From assembly GCA_029782295.1 (NCBI GenBank), contig JAKOVB010000067.1:124001-188000 (forward strand): a stretch of 64,000 bases of DNA, written 5' to 3'. Under the pieces are notes generated by a model that did not search any database, was not told the DNA's origin, and worked only from the letters and a program-made list of their open reading frames with translations. Of the stretch, positions 1-9,357 are shown piece after piece. The DNA is from Pseudomonadota bacterium (lineage in GTDB: Bacteria > Pseudomonadota > Gammaproteobacteria > Burkholderiales > Methylophilaceae). The first letter of the stretch is position 1, and every line of letters begins with the position of its first letter. The position numbers and the translations under genes are program-made.

Positions 1-579
1 CCTGCCTATTTGCAGCAGCTCGACATGGAAAGCAATGGCAAAACCGTGCGGCAAAACGGTTCTGCGGTGGAATATGCCACCGCCATGGCACTTTGGGGCG
101 AGGCAGGCACCAATGGGCAGCATGCGTTCTTTCAGTGGTTGCACCAGGGGGCGCAGCGTACACCGGTGGAGTTTGTGGCGGCCAGCCAGGCCGAACATGC
201 ATTGCCAGGTCACCACACCCCGCTGCTGGCCAACGCCATTGCGCAAGCCCAAGCGTTGATGCTGGGCTCAAAATCAGGCCCTGGGCAATTGCCCGGCCAT
301 CAAGATTTTTCGGGCAACCGCCCCAGCACCTTCCTGTTGATCGATGGGCCATTGAGTCCACCTGCCTTGGGGGCGTTGCTGGCGCTTTACGAACACCGCA
401 CCTTTGTCAGTGGTGTCGTTTGGGGCATCAACAGCTTTGACCAGTGGGGTGTTGAACTGGGCAAAATGCTGGCCAAAGATATTTTGCAGCGCGCATCTGG
501 TGGCCATTGGCAAGGGCTCGATGCATCGACCGCTGGGCTTTTGAGTGCTGCTTGTGTCACTTCAGAGGCACATTCATGA
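1..579 (+). CDS. pgi: Glucose-6-phosphate isomerase, C-terminal part (cut by window edge)
   Basis: Interconverts glucose-6-phosphate and fructose-6-phosphate in the cytoplasm. The reading frame is open from base 1, so the N-terminal half lies outside the window. Visible family signatures are the LQQLDMESNGK segment at the left edge, the NGQHAFFQWLHQG block and the conserved ELGK near the C-terminus. The stop overlaps the rfbD start by four bases (ATGA), which suggests translational coupling. Its place at the head of a nucleotide-sugar cluster makes sense, because hexose phosphates feed the sugar-nucleotide precursors. Confidence 0.95.
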   Translation, partial: PAYLQQLDMESNGKTVRQNGSAVEYATAMALWGEAGTNGQHAFFQWLHQGAQRTPVEFVAASQAEHALPGHHTPLLANAIAQAQALMLGSKSGPGQLPGHQDFSGNRPSTFLLIDGPLSPPALGALLALYEHRTFVSGVVWGINSFDQWGVELGKMLAKDILQRASGGHWQGLDASTAGLLSAACVTSEAHS

Positions 580-1538
580 GTCCATCTTCTACCCGTATTC
601 TGTTGCTCGGCAAAAACGGCCAAGTGGGCTGGGAATTGCAGCGTAGCCTGGCTCCATTGGGTTGTCTGATCGCTCTGGATCGTGCAGGCTTGACGCCCGA
701 GGAGCTTGCCCATCTCCCTGCTTGGCAGGGCCAGCCCTTGCTCGATCACCCGCTGTGCGGGGACCTGAGCGACTTGGAAGGCCTGCACCGCACCGTGCAC
801 GCCTTGCGCCCGCAGATCATAGTCAATGCCGCTGCCTACACCGCTGTGGACAAAGCCGAATCCGAGGTGGGCCAGGCGCATCGCCTCAATGCCGAAGCCC
901 CTGGTGTCCTCGCGCAGGCCGCGCATGAAGTGGGGGCCTGGCTGGTGCACTACAGTACCGACTATGTTTTTAACGGTAGCGGCCACGCCCCTTGGCGGGA
1001 GGGCGATGCCACCGGCCCATTGAATGCGTATGGGTTGGCTAAGCTCGAAGGCGAGCAACGCATTCTCCAGTCCTGTCGCCAGCACCTGATTCTTCGGACC
1101 AGCTGGGTCTATGCCGCAAGAGGGGGTAACTTTGCGAAGACCATGCTGCGGTTGGCACAAGAGCGTGAACGGCTGTCGGTGATTGACGACCAGTTTGGTG
1201 CGCCTACAGGCGCAGAGCTGATTGCGGACGTGACCGCGCACGCCCTGCGGCAGGTTTTGCGCACCGGTGAAGGGCAGGGCACCTACCATCTGGCTGCCAG
1301 CGGAGAGACCACCTGGCACCGCTATGCCCAGTTCGTGATCGAGCTGGCCAAGCAGATGCAACCCCACACCCCCTGGAAAGTGCAAGCCATCGATCCGGTG
1401 CCTACGCACACCTTCCCCACGCCAGCCCGGCGACCTAACAACTCCCGCTTGGACACCAGCTTGTTGACGTCCGTCTTCGGGTTGCATCTGCCGACGTGGC
1501 AGCGAGGGGTCGAGCGCATGCTTCAAGAAATTTTGTAA
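576..1538 (+). CDS. rfbD: dTDP-4-dehydrorhamnose reductase
   Basis: Catalyses the last step of dTDP-L-rhamnose synthesis, NADPH-dependent reduction of dTDP-4-keto-L-rhamnose. The product is 320 residues, normal for the family. It has an N-terminal Rossmann motif ([10 protein letters not shown]), a STDYVFNG segment and the catalytic YxxxK in [10 protein letters not shown], so it is an extended short-chain dehydrogenase. The ATG at 576 overlaps the pgi stop. An earlier in-frame start would run deep into pgi and is unlikely. No rfbB (dehydratase) lies in the window, so the first step must be encoded elsewhere. Confidence 0.95.
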   Translation: MSPSSTRILLLGKNGQVGWELQRSLAPLGCLIALDRAGLTPEELAHLPAWQGQPLLDHPLCGDLSDLEGLHRTVHALRPQIIVNAAAYTAVDKAESEVGQAHRLNAEAPGVLAQAAHEVGAWLVHYSTDYVFNGSGHAPWREGDATGPLNAYGLAKLEGEQRILQSCRQHLILRTSWVYAARGGNFAKTMLRLAQERERLSVIDDQFGAPTGAELIADVTAHALRQVLRTGEGQGTYHLAASGETTWHRYAQFVIELAKQMQPHTPWKVQAIDPVPTHTFPTPARRPNNSRLDTSLLTSVFGLHLPTWQRGVERMLQEIL

Positions 1539-1558
1539 TGACTCAGGGACACAAACGC

Positions 1559-2446
1559 ATGACCCAACGCAAAGGTATCATCCTCGCCGGGGGCTCCGGC
1601 ACTCGGCTGCACCCGGCCACGCTGGCCATCAGCAAACAGCTGCTGCCGGTGTATGACAAGCCCATGATCTATTACCCGCTGAGCACCCTCATGCTGGCGG
1701 GCATGCGAGATGTGCTCGTGATCAGCACGCCGCAAGACATCCCCCGCTTCCAGCAACTGCTGGGTGACGGCTCCCAGTGGGGCATGAACCTGCAATATGC
1801 CGTGCAACCCAGCCCCGACGGCTTGGCGCAGGCCTTCATGATTGGTGAACAATTTATTGGCAACGCCCCCAGCGCGCTGGTGCTGGGCGACAACATCTAC
1901 TACGGGCACGATTTTCAGCCCCTGCTAAAAGCGGCAGACGCGCAAACCACCGGCGCCACTGTTTTCGCTTACCACGTGCACGACCCAGAACGCTACGGCG
2001 TGGTGGAGTTCAACGCCCAGGGCCAGGCCATCAGCATTGAAGAAAAGCCAAAACAACCCAAAAGCAATTACGCCGTCACCGGTTTGTACTTTTACGACGC
2101 GCAGGTGGTCGACATCGCCAAGGCCGTCAAGCCCAGCGCCCGTGGCGAGTTGGAAATCACCAGCGTCAACCAGGCCTATCTGGACCGAGGGCAACTCAAC
2201 GTGCAAACCATGGGCCGAGGCTACGCCTGGCTCGACACCGGCACCCACGACAGCCTGCTCGATGCCAGCCAGTTCATTGCCACGCTCGAGCGCCGCCAGG
2301 GCCTCAAGGTGGCCTGCCCTGAAGAAATTGCCTACCGCCAAGGCTGGATTGATGCAGAGCAAGTGGTGCGCCTGGCGCAGCCGCTCATCAAGAATGGCTA
2401 CGGGCAGTACTTACTGCAAATCTTGAAAGAAAGTGACGCCACGTGA
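1559..2446 (+). CDS. rfbA: Glucose-1-phosphate thymidylyltransferase
   Basis: Makes dTDP-glucose from dTTP and glucose-1-phosphate, the entry step to dTDP-rhamnose. The nucleotidyltransferase signature [13 protein letters not shown] followed by [17 protein letters not shown] is present, as are the VLGDNIYYG and [10 protein letters not shown] blocks. From ATG 1559 the protein is 295 residues, a usual length, with AGGGA about nine bases upstream. A second in-frame ATG at 1538 overlaps the rfbD stop (TAATG) and would add seven residues; either could be used. Confidence 0.95.
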   Translation: MTQRKGIILAGGSGTRLHPATLAISKQLLPVYDKPMIYYPLSTLMLAGMRDVLVISTPQDIPRFQQLLGDGSQWGMNLQYAVQPSPDGLAQAFMIGEQFIGNAPSALVLGDNIYYGHDFQPLLKAADAQTTGATVFAYHVHDPERYGVVEFNAQGQAISIEEKPKQPKSNYAVTGLYFYDAQVVDIAKAVKPSARGELEITSVNQAYLDRGQLNVQTMGRGYAWLDTGTHDSLLDASQFIATLERRQGLKVACPEEIAYRQGWIDAEQVVRLAQPLIKNGYGQYLLQILKESDAT

Positions 2447-2988
2447 ACGCGCAACGCCTCGCCATCCCCGACGTCGTCCTCATCGAGCCCAAAGTCTTTG
2501 GCGACGACCGCGGTTTTTTCTTTGAAAGCTTCAACCACGCCCGGTTTGAAGAGGCCATAGGCCGGCCCGTGCAGTTTGTGCAAGACAACCACAGCCGCAG
2601 CGCCCAACACGTGCTGCGTGGCCTGCATTACCAAATCCAGCAGCCCCAGGGCAAGCTGGTGCGCGTGGTGCAGGGCGAGGTGTTTGACGTGGCGGTAGAC
2701 CTGCGCAAAAGCAGCCCCACCTTTGGCCAGTGGGTGGGCGAAGTGCTCTCGGCCCACAACAAGCGCCAGCTGTGGGTGCCCGAGGGGTTTGCCCACGGCT
2801 TTGTGGTGTTGAGCGACACGGCCGAGTTTTTGTACAAAACCACCGACTACTACGCCCCCGCCTTCGAGCGCTGCCTGGCGTGGAACGATCCCGCTGTAGG
2901 CATCCACTGGCCTGCCGGTCTGGTACCGCAGCTCTCGGCCAAAGACCAGCAGGGCGCTTCAATCGCCACAGCAGAGGTATTTGCCTGA
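2443..2988 (+). CDS. rfbC: dTDP-4-dehydrorhamnose 3,5-epimerase
   Basis: Epimerises dTDP-4-keto-6-deoxyglucose at C3 and C5, between the RfbB and RfbD steps. The protein has 181 residues and the cupin-type family blocks: [21 protein letters not shown] (with the catalytic His), [13 protein letters not shown] and VPEGFAHGF. It starts with GTG at 2443, which overlaps the rfbA stop in GTGA. The order D-A-C with four-base overlaps indicates a single transcript. Confidence 0.95.
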   Translation: MNAQRLAIPDVVLIEPKVFGDDRGFFFESFNHARFEEAIGRPVQFVQDNHSRSAQHVLRGLHYQIQQPQGKLVRVVQGEVFDVAVDLRKSSPTFGQWVGEVLSAHNKRQLWVPEGFAHGFVVLSDTAEFLYKTTDYYAPAFERCLAWNDPAVGIHWPAGLVPQLSAKDQQGASIATAEVFA

Positions 2989-3806
2989 TGCAGCATTTTT
3001 CTGCCAGCCCCCACGAAATGGTGGCCAGCCTATGGCGCCACCGCGAGCTCATTAAAGCCTCTGCCAAGCGCGAAGTGCTAGGCCGCTATCGCGGCTCGTT
3101 CTTTGGCTTGCTATGGTCTTTCTTCAACCCCATACTCATGCTGGCTGTGTATACGTTCGTGTTCAGCGAAGTGTTCAACGCGCGCTGGACAGTTGGCAGC
3201 GAGTCCAAAACCGAATTCGCGCTGGTGCTCTTTGCAGGGTTGATCGTCTTTACCCTGTTTGCCGAATGCATCAACCGCGCACCGGGTTTGATTCTCTCCA
3301 ACGTCAATTACGTCAAGAAAGTGGTCTTCCCTTTGGAGATCCTTCCCTTCGTTACGCTTCTCTCGGCCATGTTCCACGGCGCCATCAGCCTTGGGGTCTG
3401 GCTTTTGGCTTATGGGGTTTTGTTTGGCATTCCGCACCCCACTGCGCTTTATCTGCCGCTGGTCATCTTACCACTCGTTCTGTTCATCATGGGTTTGAGC
3501 TGGGCACTGGCTTCGCTGGGGGTGTACCTGCGCGATGTGGGTCAATTCATTGGTGTCGTCACAACGGTACTCATGTTCCTTAGCCCCATTTTTTACCCGG
3601 CCACGGCGTTGCCAGAGGCATACCGTCATTTGTTGTACTTCAATCCGCTAACGCCGGTGATTGAGCAAGCCCGAGCGGTGCTTTATTTTGGCAACGCGCC
3701 AGACTTTGCCATGCTCGGGGTGTATTGGGCGGTATCTTTCACCATTGCCTGGTTGGGCTTTGCCTGGTTCCAGAAGACGAGGAAAGGGTTTGCTGATGTC
3801 CTCTGA
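2988..3806 (+). CDS. wzm: Polysaccharide ABC exporter, permease
   Basis: Inner-membrane permease of an ABC-2 type exporter that moves a finished, lipid-linked O-antigen or capsule chain across the membrane. The 272-residue protein has an N-terminal amphipathic region (LIKASAKREVLGRYRGS) and about six hydrophobic segments ending near IAWLGFAWF, as in Wzm/KpsM permeases. The ATG at 2988 shares a base with the rfbC stop (TGATG). It overlaps the following ATPase gene by 11 bp, consistent with a paired exporter. Confidence 0.92.
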   Translation: MQHFSASPHEMVASLWRHRELIKASAKREVLGRYRGSFFGLLWSFFNPILMLAVYTFVFSEVFNARWTVGSESKTEFALVLFAGLIVFTLFAECINRAPGLILSNVNYVKKVVFPLEILPFVTLLSAMFHGAISLGVWLLAYGVLFGIPHPTALYLPLVILPLVLFIMGLSWALASLGVYLRDVGQFIGVVTTVLMFLSPIFYPATALPEAYRHLLYFNPLTPVIEQARAVLYFGNAPDFAMLGVYWAVSFTIAWLGFAWFQKTRKGFADVL

Positions 3807-5199
3807 AATCGCTATCAAGGTAGAAAACCTGAGCAAGTGCTATCACATCTATGATCAGCCCCGAGACCGGCTCAAGCAGATGATCTTACCGCGCATGCAG
3901 CGCGCCATCGGCATGCAGCCCCGGCAATATTTTCGTGAGTTCTGGGCGCTCAAAGATGTGAGCTTTGAAGTCAAGAAAGGTGAAACCGTTGGCATCATCG
4001 GCCGCAACGGCAGTGGCAAATCAACCCTGTTACAGATGGTCTGCGGCACGCTAAACCCCACTAGCGGCAGCATTCAAACCTCTGGCCGCATTGCAGCCTT
4101 GCTGGAGTTGGGTTCGGGGTTTAATCCCGAGTTCACTGGGAGGGAAAATGTTTATCTGAATGGCGCAGTTCTCGGTTTGAGCAGGGATGAAATCGATGTT
4201 CGTTTCGATGAAATCGCCGCCTTTGCAGAGATTGGCGAATTTATTGATCAACCGGTGAAGACCTACTCCAGCGGCATGATGGTCCGTTTAGCGTTTGCGG
4301 TGGCCATTAACGTAGACCCTCAAATTCTAGTAGTTGATGAGGCCCTGTCTGTTGGTGATGAGCTGTTTCAGCGGAAATGTTTTTCTCGTATTGAGAATAT
4401 CCGCAAGGCAGGTGCAACGATACTATTTGTTTCCCACGCTGGCGGTACCGTGGTGGAGCTGTGTGACCGTGCGCTGCTGATTGACACTGGTGAGCGTCTG
4501 GCCATGGGCTTACCAAAGCAAATGGTGGCACGCTACCAAAAACTTCTTTATGCACCCAGCGAGAAGCGAGAGAGCATTCGGGAGGAAATTCGACGTATCG
4601 ATAAGATGGGCGAGTATGACACCCTATTGACGGACGAGGCGTTCGAATTCAATGCAGACCAAGACCTAGATGCGGAGGTGAGCCTGGGAGCGGAGGAACT
4701 GGCCGATTGCTACGACCCACATCTCAAGCCGAGCAGCACAGTTGTGTACGAGTCTTATGGTGCATTCATTGAAGACCCTGCCATCTATTCAGTACTTGGC
4801 GAGCGGGTTAACCAACTTACGCGCGGCAAAACCTATTATTACCGCTACCGTGTCAGGTTCGATCAGCCTGCAAGTAATGTACGGTTTGGTATGTTGATTA
4901 AAACCACCAGCGGAGTGGAGTTGGGCGGCGCTGCATCTGCTGCTTCTAATCGAACAAGCCTGCCTTTTGTCACTGGCGGTAGCGTCTATGAAGTTGAGTT
5001 TGCATTTCTCTGCCTGCTGAATCCCGGCGTGTATTTCCTTAATGCTGGTGTCGTTGGTGATCTGAACGGCAGCGAAACCTATCTTCATCGGCTAATTGAT
5101 GTTGCCATGTTTCGAGTTAATTCCGAGCTAGCCAGTTTGAGCACAGGCATAGTTGATTTTAATTGTGTACCAAAAATTGAAGCTGTGTCCTATGAATGA
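3796..5199 (+). CDS. wzt: Polysaccharide ABC exporter, ATPase with C-terminal sugar-binding domain
   Basis: ATPase partner of Wzm. The nucleotide-binding domain fills roughly residues 1-250: Walker A GRNGSGKST, ABC signature YSSGMMVRLAF and Walker B ILVVDEALSVGD. At 467 residues it is longer than a bare KpsT-type ATPase. The C-terminal 170 residues or so look like the Wzt_C beta-sandwich that recognises the modified chain end in O9a-type systems (family knowledge). This suggests that export depends on a specific terminal modification of the glycan. The start at ATG 3796 follows from overlap with wzm. Confidence 0.93.
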   Translation: MSSEIAIKVENLSKCYHIYDQPRDRLKQMILPRMQRAIGMQPRQYFREFWALKDVSFEVKKGETVGIIGRNGSGKSTLLQMVCGTLNPTSGSIQTSGRIAALLELGSGFNPEFTGRENVYLNGAVLGLSRDEIDVRFDEIAAFAEIGEFIDQPVKTYSSGMMVRLAFAVAINVDPQILVVDEALSVGDELFQRKCFSRIENIRKAGATILFVSHAGGTVVELCDRALLIDTGERLAMGLPKQMVARYQKLLYAPSEKRESIREEIRRIDKMGEYDTLLTDEAFEFNADQDLDAEVSLGAEELADCYDPHLKPSSTVVYESYGAFIEDPAIYSVLGERVNQLTRGKTYYYRYRVRFDQPASNVRFGMLIKTTSGVELGGAASAASNRTSLPFVTGGSVYEVEFAFLCLLNPGVYFLNAGVVGDLNGSETYLHRLIDVAMFRVNSELASLSTGIVDFNCVPKIEAVSYE

Positions 5200-8100
5200 T
5201 TTTAAAGAAATCAGTGTAAGCTCCACGATTCAGCCTATCGTTGTTGTGCTGGGAATGCACCGAAGCGGAACTAGCACAGTGGCGCGCGCGCTTCAGTCCG
5301 TCGGTGTCTCACTCGGTGATCGACTCATGCCAGCTGCCCCTGGCAATAACGACAAAGGATTTTTTGAAGATCTTGATATTGTCAATTTCAATGAACGTCT
5401 GCTGAGTGCTGTTGGGCATGCGTGGCATAGCATTAGTCTGTTAAAAGGCAGTGATGTTGATCGCCTATGTGAACAAGGCTATCTAAAAGAAGCTATACAG
5501 CTATTGCGTAAAAAGTCACAGCCTGGACAAATATTTGGATTTAAGGATCCACGTACAGCAAAGCTATTGCCATTTTGGTTGCGCGTATTTCAAGTGGGTG
5601 GCTTTGAAGCTCGATATGTCATTGCCGTTCGTCATCCACTCAGCGTTGCCGACTCACTTGCCAAGCGCGATGGACTCGCGCCGGAAAGATCCTATTTGCT
5701 TTGGATTACTCATGTTTTGACCAGCCTTCGCGAAACTTCAGAGGATTCGCGTATATTAGTCGATTACGACCAATTCGTCGCGGAACCACAAAAGACAATA
5801 GGGCGTTTAGCAGGATTTCTGAAAACCACTGTTGACACCACTGACCAAGCCGCCTTTTTGCGTGATTTTTTGTCTGAAAACTTGCGTCATTCTTTCTACT
5901 TACCTCAAGATGTGTGGAGTGATAGCGCAGCGATTGAGTTGGCAAAAGAGATTTACACAGCCATTTCTGATGTGGCTGCGAACGTCGAAGCTGATAAGAA
6001 TTTTGATCGTTTATCGCAGGTTGATCGCTGGGAGACGGAATTCAGTCGAATACAGCCGTTACTTGGACTGGTTGATATGCTTAGTTCTGGTGTGGCCGAG
6101 CGAGATGGGCAGATCGCCATCCTGGGCCAAGCGGTGGGCGAGCGGGATGGACAGATCGCCAGCCTGGGCCAAGCCTTGACCGAGCGAGACGGGCAGATCG
6201 CCAGCCTGAGCCAAGCCGTGACCGAGCGAGACGGGCAGATCGCCAGCTTGAGCCAAGCGGTGGGCGAGCGGGATGGACAGATCGCCAGCCTGAGCCAAGC
6301 GGTGGGCGAGCGGGATGGACAGATCGCCAGCCTGGGCCAAGCCGTGACCGAGCGAGATGGACAGATCGCCAGCCTGGGCCAAGCCGTGACCGAGCGAGAC
6401 GGGCAGATCGCCAGCCTGAGCCAAGCCGTGACCGAGCGGGATGGACAGATCGCCAGCTTGAGCCAAGCCGTGACCGAGCGGGATGGACAGATCGCCAGCC
6501 TGGGCCAAGCGGTGGGCGAGCGGGATGGACAGATCGCCAGCCTGGGCCAAGCGGTGAGTGAGCGAGATCGACAAATCATCAGCTTAAACCAGGCTCTTTC
6601 CGACTATGACAACAAGATCAAGGCTATGGAGCAGAGTTACTCATGGCGAATAACTAGGCCGCTGGCTAAAGCTCTCGGTAGATCATCGAAAATCGGATCA
6701 TTCTTCCGTCGCGTTGCGAAACTCATGTGGTGGACAGTCACGCTTCAATTGCCTAAAAAAATACAATCTTGGAGAGCAGCGCGACAAACGCATGGCGATA
6801 GGCAACCTCACTTTGCGCCGCCAGATGACGACTATTTTTTTGCAGTTCCATTTGGTTACTCCGACGAGCAGGAAATTTCTGCACCGAGCATCGCCGTAAT
6901 TTGCCACATGTTTTACCCCGACTTGCTGGGGGAATTTAAGTCCTATCTTGAAAACATTCCATTTGAATTCGATTTGTTTATAACAACTGATTCAAAGGAG
7001 AAAAAAGACGCGATCGCGATAGGCCTAGCTGGCTGGGAACATGGGAAATTTGAGATTCGCATTACAGAAAATCGAGGCAGGGATATCGCGCCTAAATTGA
7101 TAGCGTGCAGCGATATATACGAAAAATATGAATTCTTTCTTCACATACACTCAAAAAAGTCATCACATTGGGATGCACTTGTCAACTGGCGTACGTATTT
7201 GCTCAGCAACCTTATTGGTTCAAAAGCTATTGTTAAAAGCATATTTGATGCTTTCAATAGCGATCCGAAATTGGGGATAATTGCTCCTGAGCACTACGCT
7301 ACGGTACGAGGCTCTATCGGTTGGGGATGGAATTTTGATAACGCGAAGAAATTCTCCAAACGTTTAGGCTTAGACCTCGATAAAAACGCGAAGATTGACT
7401 TCCCTTCTGGATCAATGTTCTGGGGAAGGTCTGCTGCAATAGCTCCACTTCTAAAAATAGGTTTAACAGCAAAAGATTTCCCTAAGGAAGGCGGGCAAAT
7501 CGACGGGACCTTGGGTCATGTTATCGAACGACTGTATTTTTTTGTATGTGAAAAAGCTGGCTATCGATGGATAAAGATTGGGCGGCCTGAACTGGTCAGT
7601 GGTACTGATCGAGCATTGCATATCGACGAATCAGCTTCGCTTGGATTATTGATCGGTTCGACCCAATACGATCTATTGCATTCCACTAGTAGTGGTCTTT
7701 ACAGCTCGTTAAAAAGTTCCTCAGACGCTCTTGTATCTCTTAGCGATGGAGCCGCTCAATCCAACCGAATGCCATCGCCCTTTGATATGCAAGATTCGTC
7801 ACTTAAGATGAATCTTGAAAAATACAGAGGTCGCTTCGCTCAATATGAAGACTTTCAGGATTTTGATGAGGCATTCTACTTGGGTGCGCATCCTGACGTC
7901 GCTGCAGCAATTTCAAAGGGCGATATCCTATCTGGCTACGACCATTTCCGTTCGACAGGAAGGGCCGAGGGCCGAATTTATAGTGATGGCCAAATCCAGA
8001 GAAAATTTAATGTAGCGGCTTATTGGCCAAATGGTTTTTTGGCTCCTGTTGACAGGTCGCCTTTGCGAAAGGCAGTAGATATATCATATCTGCCTCAGAG

Positions 8101-9139
8101 TAAAAAGCCATTAATGCTGATAATGCTGTCGCATCTTCAAAATGATTTGTTTTTCGCTGGGTATTCCGAATTCTTTAAAGATTACGGACCAGTTTTTGAA
8201 TTGTTTGACCGAGTGGTTATTGCTGTCGAGAATCAAGAGTTTGACAAAAGTATAGCTGAGCGCTACTTGAGCTGTGCTGAGGTCATAAAGCTTGACGACA
8301 TTTTATCGGTCAAGTTCAAGCCAGACTTGGTCGTTTGTTTCAACGCGCACCTGACTTGCCTAGCTCACCAGATGCTTCCACAGGATTTGGACCGCATCGT
8401 TTACTACTGCCAGGACTTCGAAAGTGGATTCTTCCCTTATGGCGCTGATTACATCGTCGGGGAGCGTGCGGTCGCTTGTTCAAAAAATTTGATTGTTTCC
8501 ACCATTCTGCTTCGAAAGTTTTTCGAGGATAGTAATCTAATTAATAATCAGAACGTATTCGTTACCAAGCCAAAAATTGAAATTTTAGAAGTCCCGGTCC
8601 AAAAAAATAAGAAAATATTTTTCTATTATCGTCCAGAGTATTTTCATAAGAGAAATTTACCCGAGACGTTAATGGAGGCAATGCAGCAATTTTGTGATCG
8701 GCACACTGGGTATGAAATTTACATGGTGGGCTCGGTTGCCACTGCATACTCATTCAAACAGAACGGGACTCCGGTCTACGTGATCAACAAACTACCTAAA
8801 GACCGTTACGTTGAATTGATATCGTCTTGCGATGTGGTGGTTTCGATGATTTACGCGGCACACCCCGGTGTAATCGCTTACCAGGCTGCTGCATCTGGGA
8901 TCCCTACCGTGACCAACATTTTTCGCAATCGAGATTCGTTAGTTTTGGAGCAGATATCTAGCAATATCGTTCCATATGATCCAGTCCGTGACAGGCTCAT
9001 CGACGCTATCGAGAAGGCTTTGACAATGCCCAAGGGCATTCAATCATTCAATGAGGAAATTTATTCGGGGCGAACGGCAGGATCGCTGGTTGAATTTCAT
9101 AAGGAAATTTTGAACACCACAAGCTCGCATCGGATCTAA
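5192..9139 (+). CDS. Multidomain sulfotransferase-like / RgpF-like / glycosyltransferase fusion
   Basis: A 1315-residue protein whose start overlaps wzt by 8 bp. Residues 20-290 resemble a sulfotransferase: a P-loop-like GMHRSGTST, then GFKDPRT and RHPLSVADS, which fit 5'- and 3'-phosphate binding by PAPS. Residues 303-470 are twelve 14-residue repeats, predicted coiled coil. Residues 565-800 match the rhamnan-synthesis F (RgpF) type, with AVICHMFYPD and NRGRDIAPK. Residues 890-910 carry a YLGAHPDVAAAI motif seen in some bacterial glycosyltransferases. The last 350 residues look GT4-like (FFYYRPEYFHKRNLPETLMEA). Outside the repeats the gene is clearly A+T-richer than the rfb genes. Likely a chain-building and chain-modifying enzyme; the acceptor is unknown. 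Confidence 0.8.
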   Translation: MNDFKEISVSSTIQPIVVVLGMHRSGTSTVARALQSVGVSLGDRLMPAAPGNNDKGFFEDLDIVNFNERLLSAVGHAWHSISLLKGSDVDRLCEQGYLKEAIQLLRKKSQPGQIFGFKDPRTAKLLPFWLRVFQVGGFEARYVIAVRHPLSVADSLAKRDGLAPERSYLLWITHVLTSLRETSEDSRILVDYDQFVAEPQKTIGRLAGFLKTTVDTTDQAAFLRDFLSENLRHSFYLPQDVWSDSAAIELAKEIYTAISDVAANVEADKNFDRLSQVDRWETEFSRIQPLLGLVDMLSSGVAERDGQIAILGQAVGERDGQIASLGQALTERDGQIASLSQAVTERDGQIASLSQAVGERDGQIASLSQAVGERDGQIASLGQAVTERDGQIASLGQAVTERDGQIASLSQAVTERDGQIASLSQAVTERDGQIASLGQAVGERDGQIASLGQAVSERDRQIISLNQALSDYDNKIKAMEQSYSWRITRPLAKALGRSSKIGSFFRRVAKLMWWTVTLQLPKKIQSWRAARQTHGDRQPHFAPPDDDYFFAVPFGYSDEQEISAPSIAVICHMFYPDLLGEFKSYLENIPFEFDLFITTDSKEKKDAIAIGLAGWEHGKFEIRITENRGRDIAPKLIACSDIYEKYEFFLHIHSKKSSHWDALVNWRTYLLSNLIGSKAIVKSIFDAFNSDPKLGIIAPEHYATVRGSIGWGWNFDNAKKFSKRLGLDLDKNAKIDFPSGSMFWGRSAAIAPLLKIGLTAKDFPKEGGQIDGTLGHVIERLYFFVCEKAGYRWIKIGRPELVSGTDRALHIDESASLGLLIGSTQYDLLHSTSSGLYSSLKSSSDALVSLSDGAAQSNRMPSPFDMQDSSLKMNLEKYRGRFAQYEDFQDFDEAFYLGAHPDVAAAISKGDILSGYDHFRSTGRAEGRIYSDGQIQRKFNVAAYWPNGFLAPVDRSPLRKAVDISYLPQSKKPLMLIMLSHLQNDLFFAGYSEFFKDYGPVFELFDRVVIAVENQEFDKSIAERYLSCAEVIKLDDILSVKFKPDLVVCFNAHLTCLAHQMLPQDLDRIVYYCQDFESGFFPYGADYIVGERAVACSKNLIVSTILLRKFFEDSNLINNQNVFVTKPKIEILEVPVQKNKKIFFYYRPEYFHKRNLPETLMEAMQQFCDRHTGYEIYMVGSVATAYSFKQNGTPVYVINKLPKDRYVELISSCDVVVSMIYAAHPGVIAYQAAASGIPTVTNIFRNRDSLVLEQISSNIVPYDPVRDRLIDAIEKALTMPKGIQSFNEEIYSGRTAGSLVEFHKEILNTTSSHRI
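6098..6601 (+). repeat. Tandem repeat, twelve 42-bp units in frame
   Basis: Twelve contiguous 42-bp units encode ERDGQIASLGQAVT-type 14-mers. Units 1-11 are almost identical; unit 12 is degenerate (ERDRQIISLNQALS). Variation is confined to a G/S choice after SL and a T/G/S at the last position. The hydrophobic I, L and V sit at positions 6, 9 and 13, giving a 3-4-7 pattern that fits a two-heptad coiled coil. The repeats are more G+C-rich than the rest of the gene, which suggests recent expansion. Copy number may vary between isolates or be mis-assembled. Confidence 0.95.
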
Positions 9140-9357
9140 TACTTTTCCAGGGGAGGCTGCCTAGTCAACATGATGATTACGGAAAGACTCCCTCAGTCAC
9201 ATTTGTGTGGCTGTGCTTCAATGTTACAACCACTTGGCCTCTACACAAACAAGTCCTCTCATTAGCGCTTATTATCCATGAACACCCGGCCCTTACTTGT
9301 TTGTTTCTTGAATTATTTCAGTATGTTATATGACTGATTGTTTTTGGTTCTTAGCCG

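Noticed and set aside
387..1526. A 379-codon minus-strand frame over rfbD
   Set aside because: Shadow of rfbD in G+C-rich DNA; no domain and no ribosome site.
5953..6579. Long minus-strand open frames of 208 and 171 codons over the repeat region
   Set aside because: They exist only because a 42-bp repeat free of stops is free of stops in several frames. The plus-strand frame continues on both sides with recognisable domains.
6098..6601. CRISPR-like array
   Set aside because: The units are contiguous and in frame, with no spacers, and encode protein repeats.
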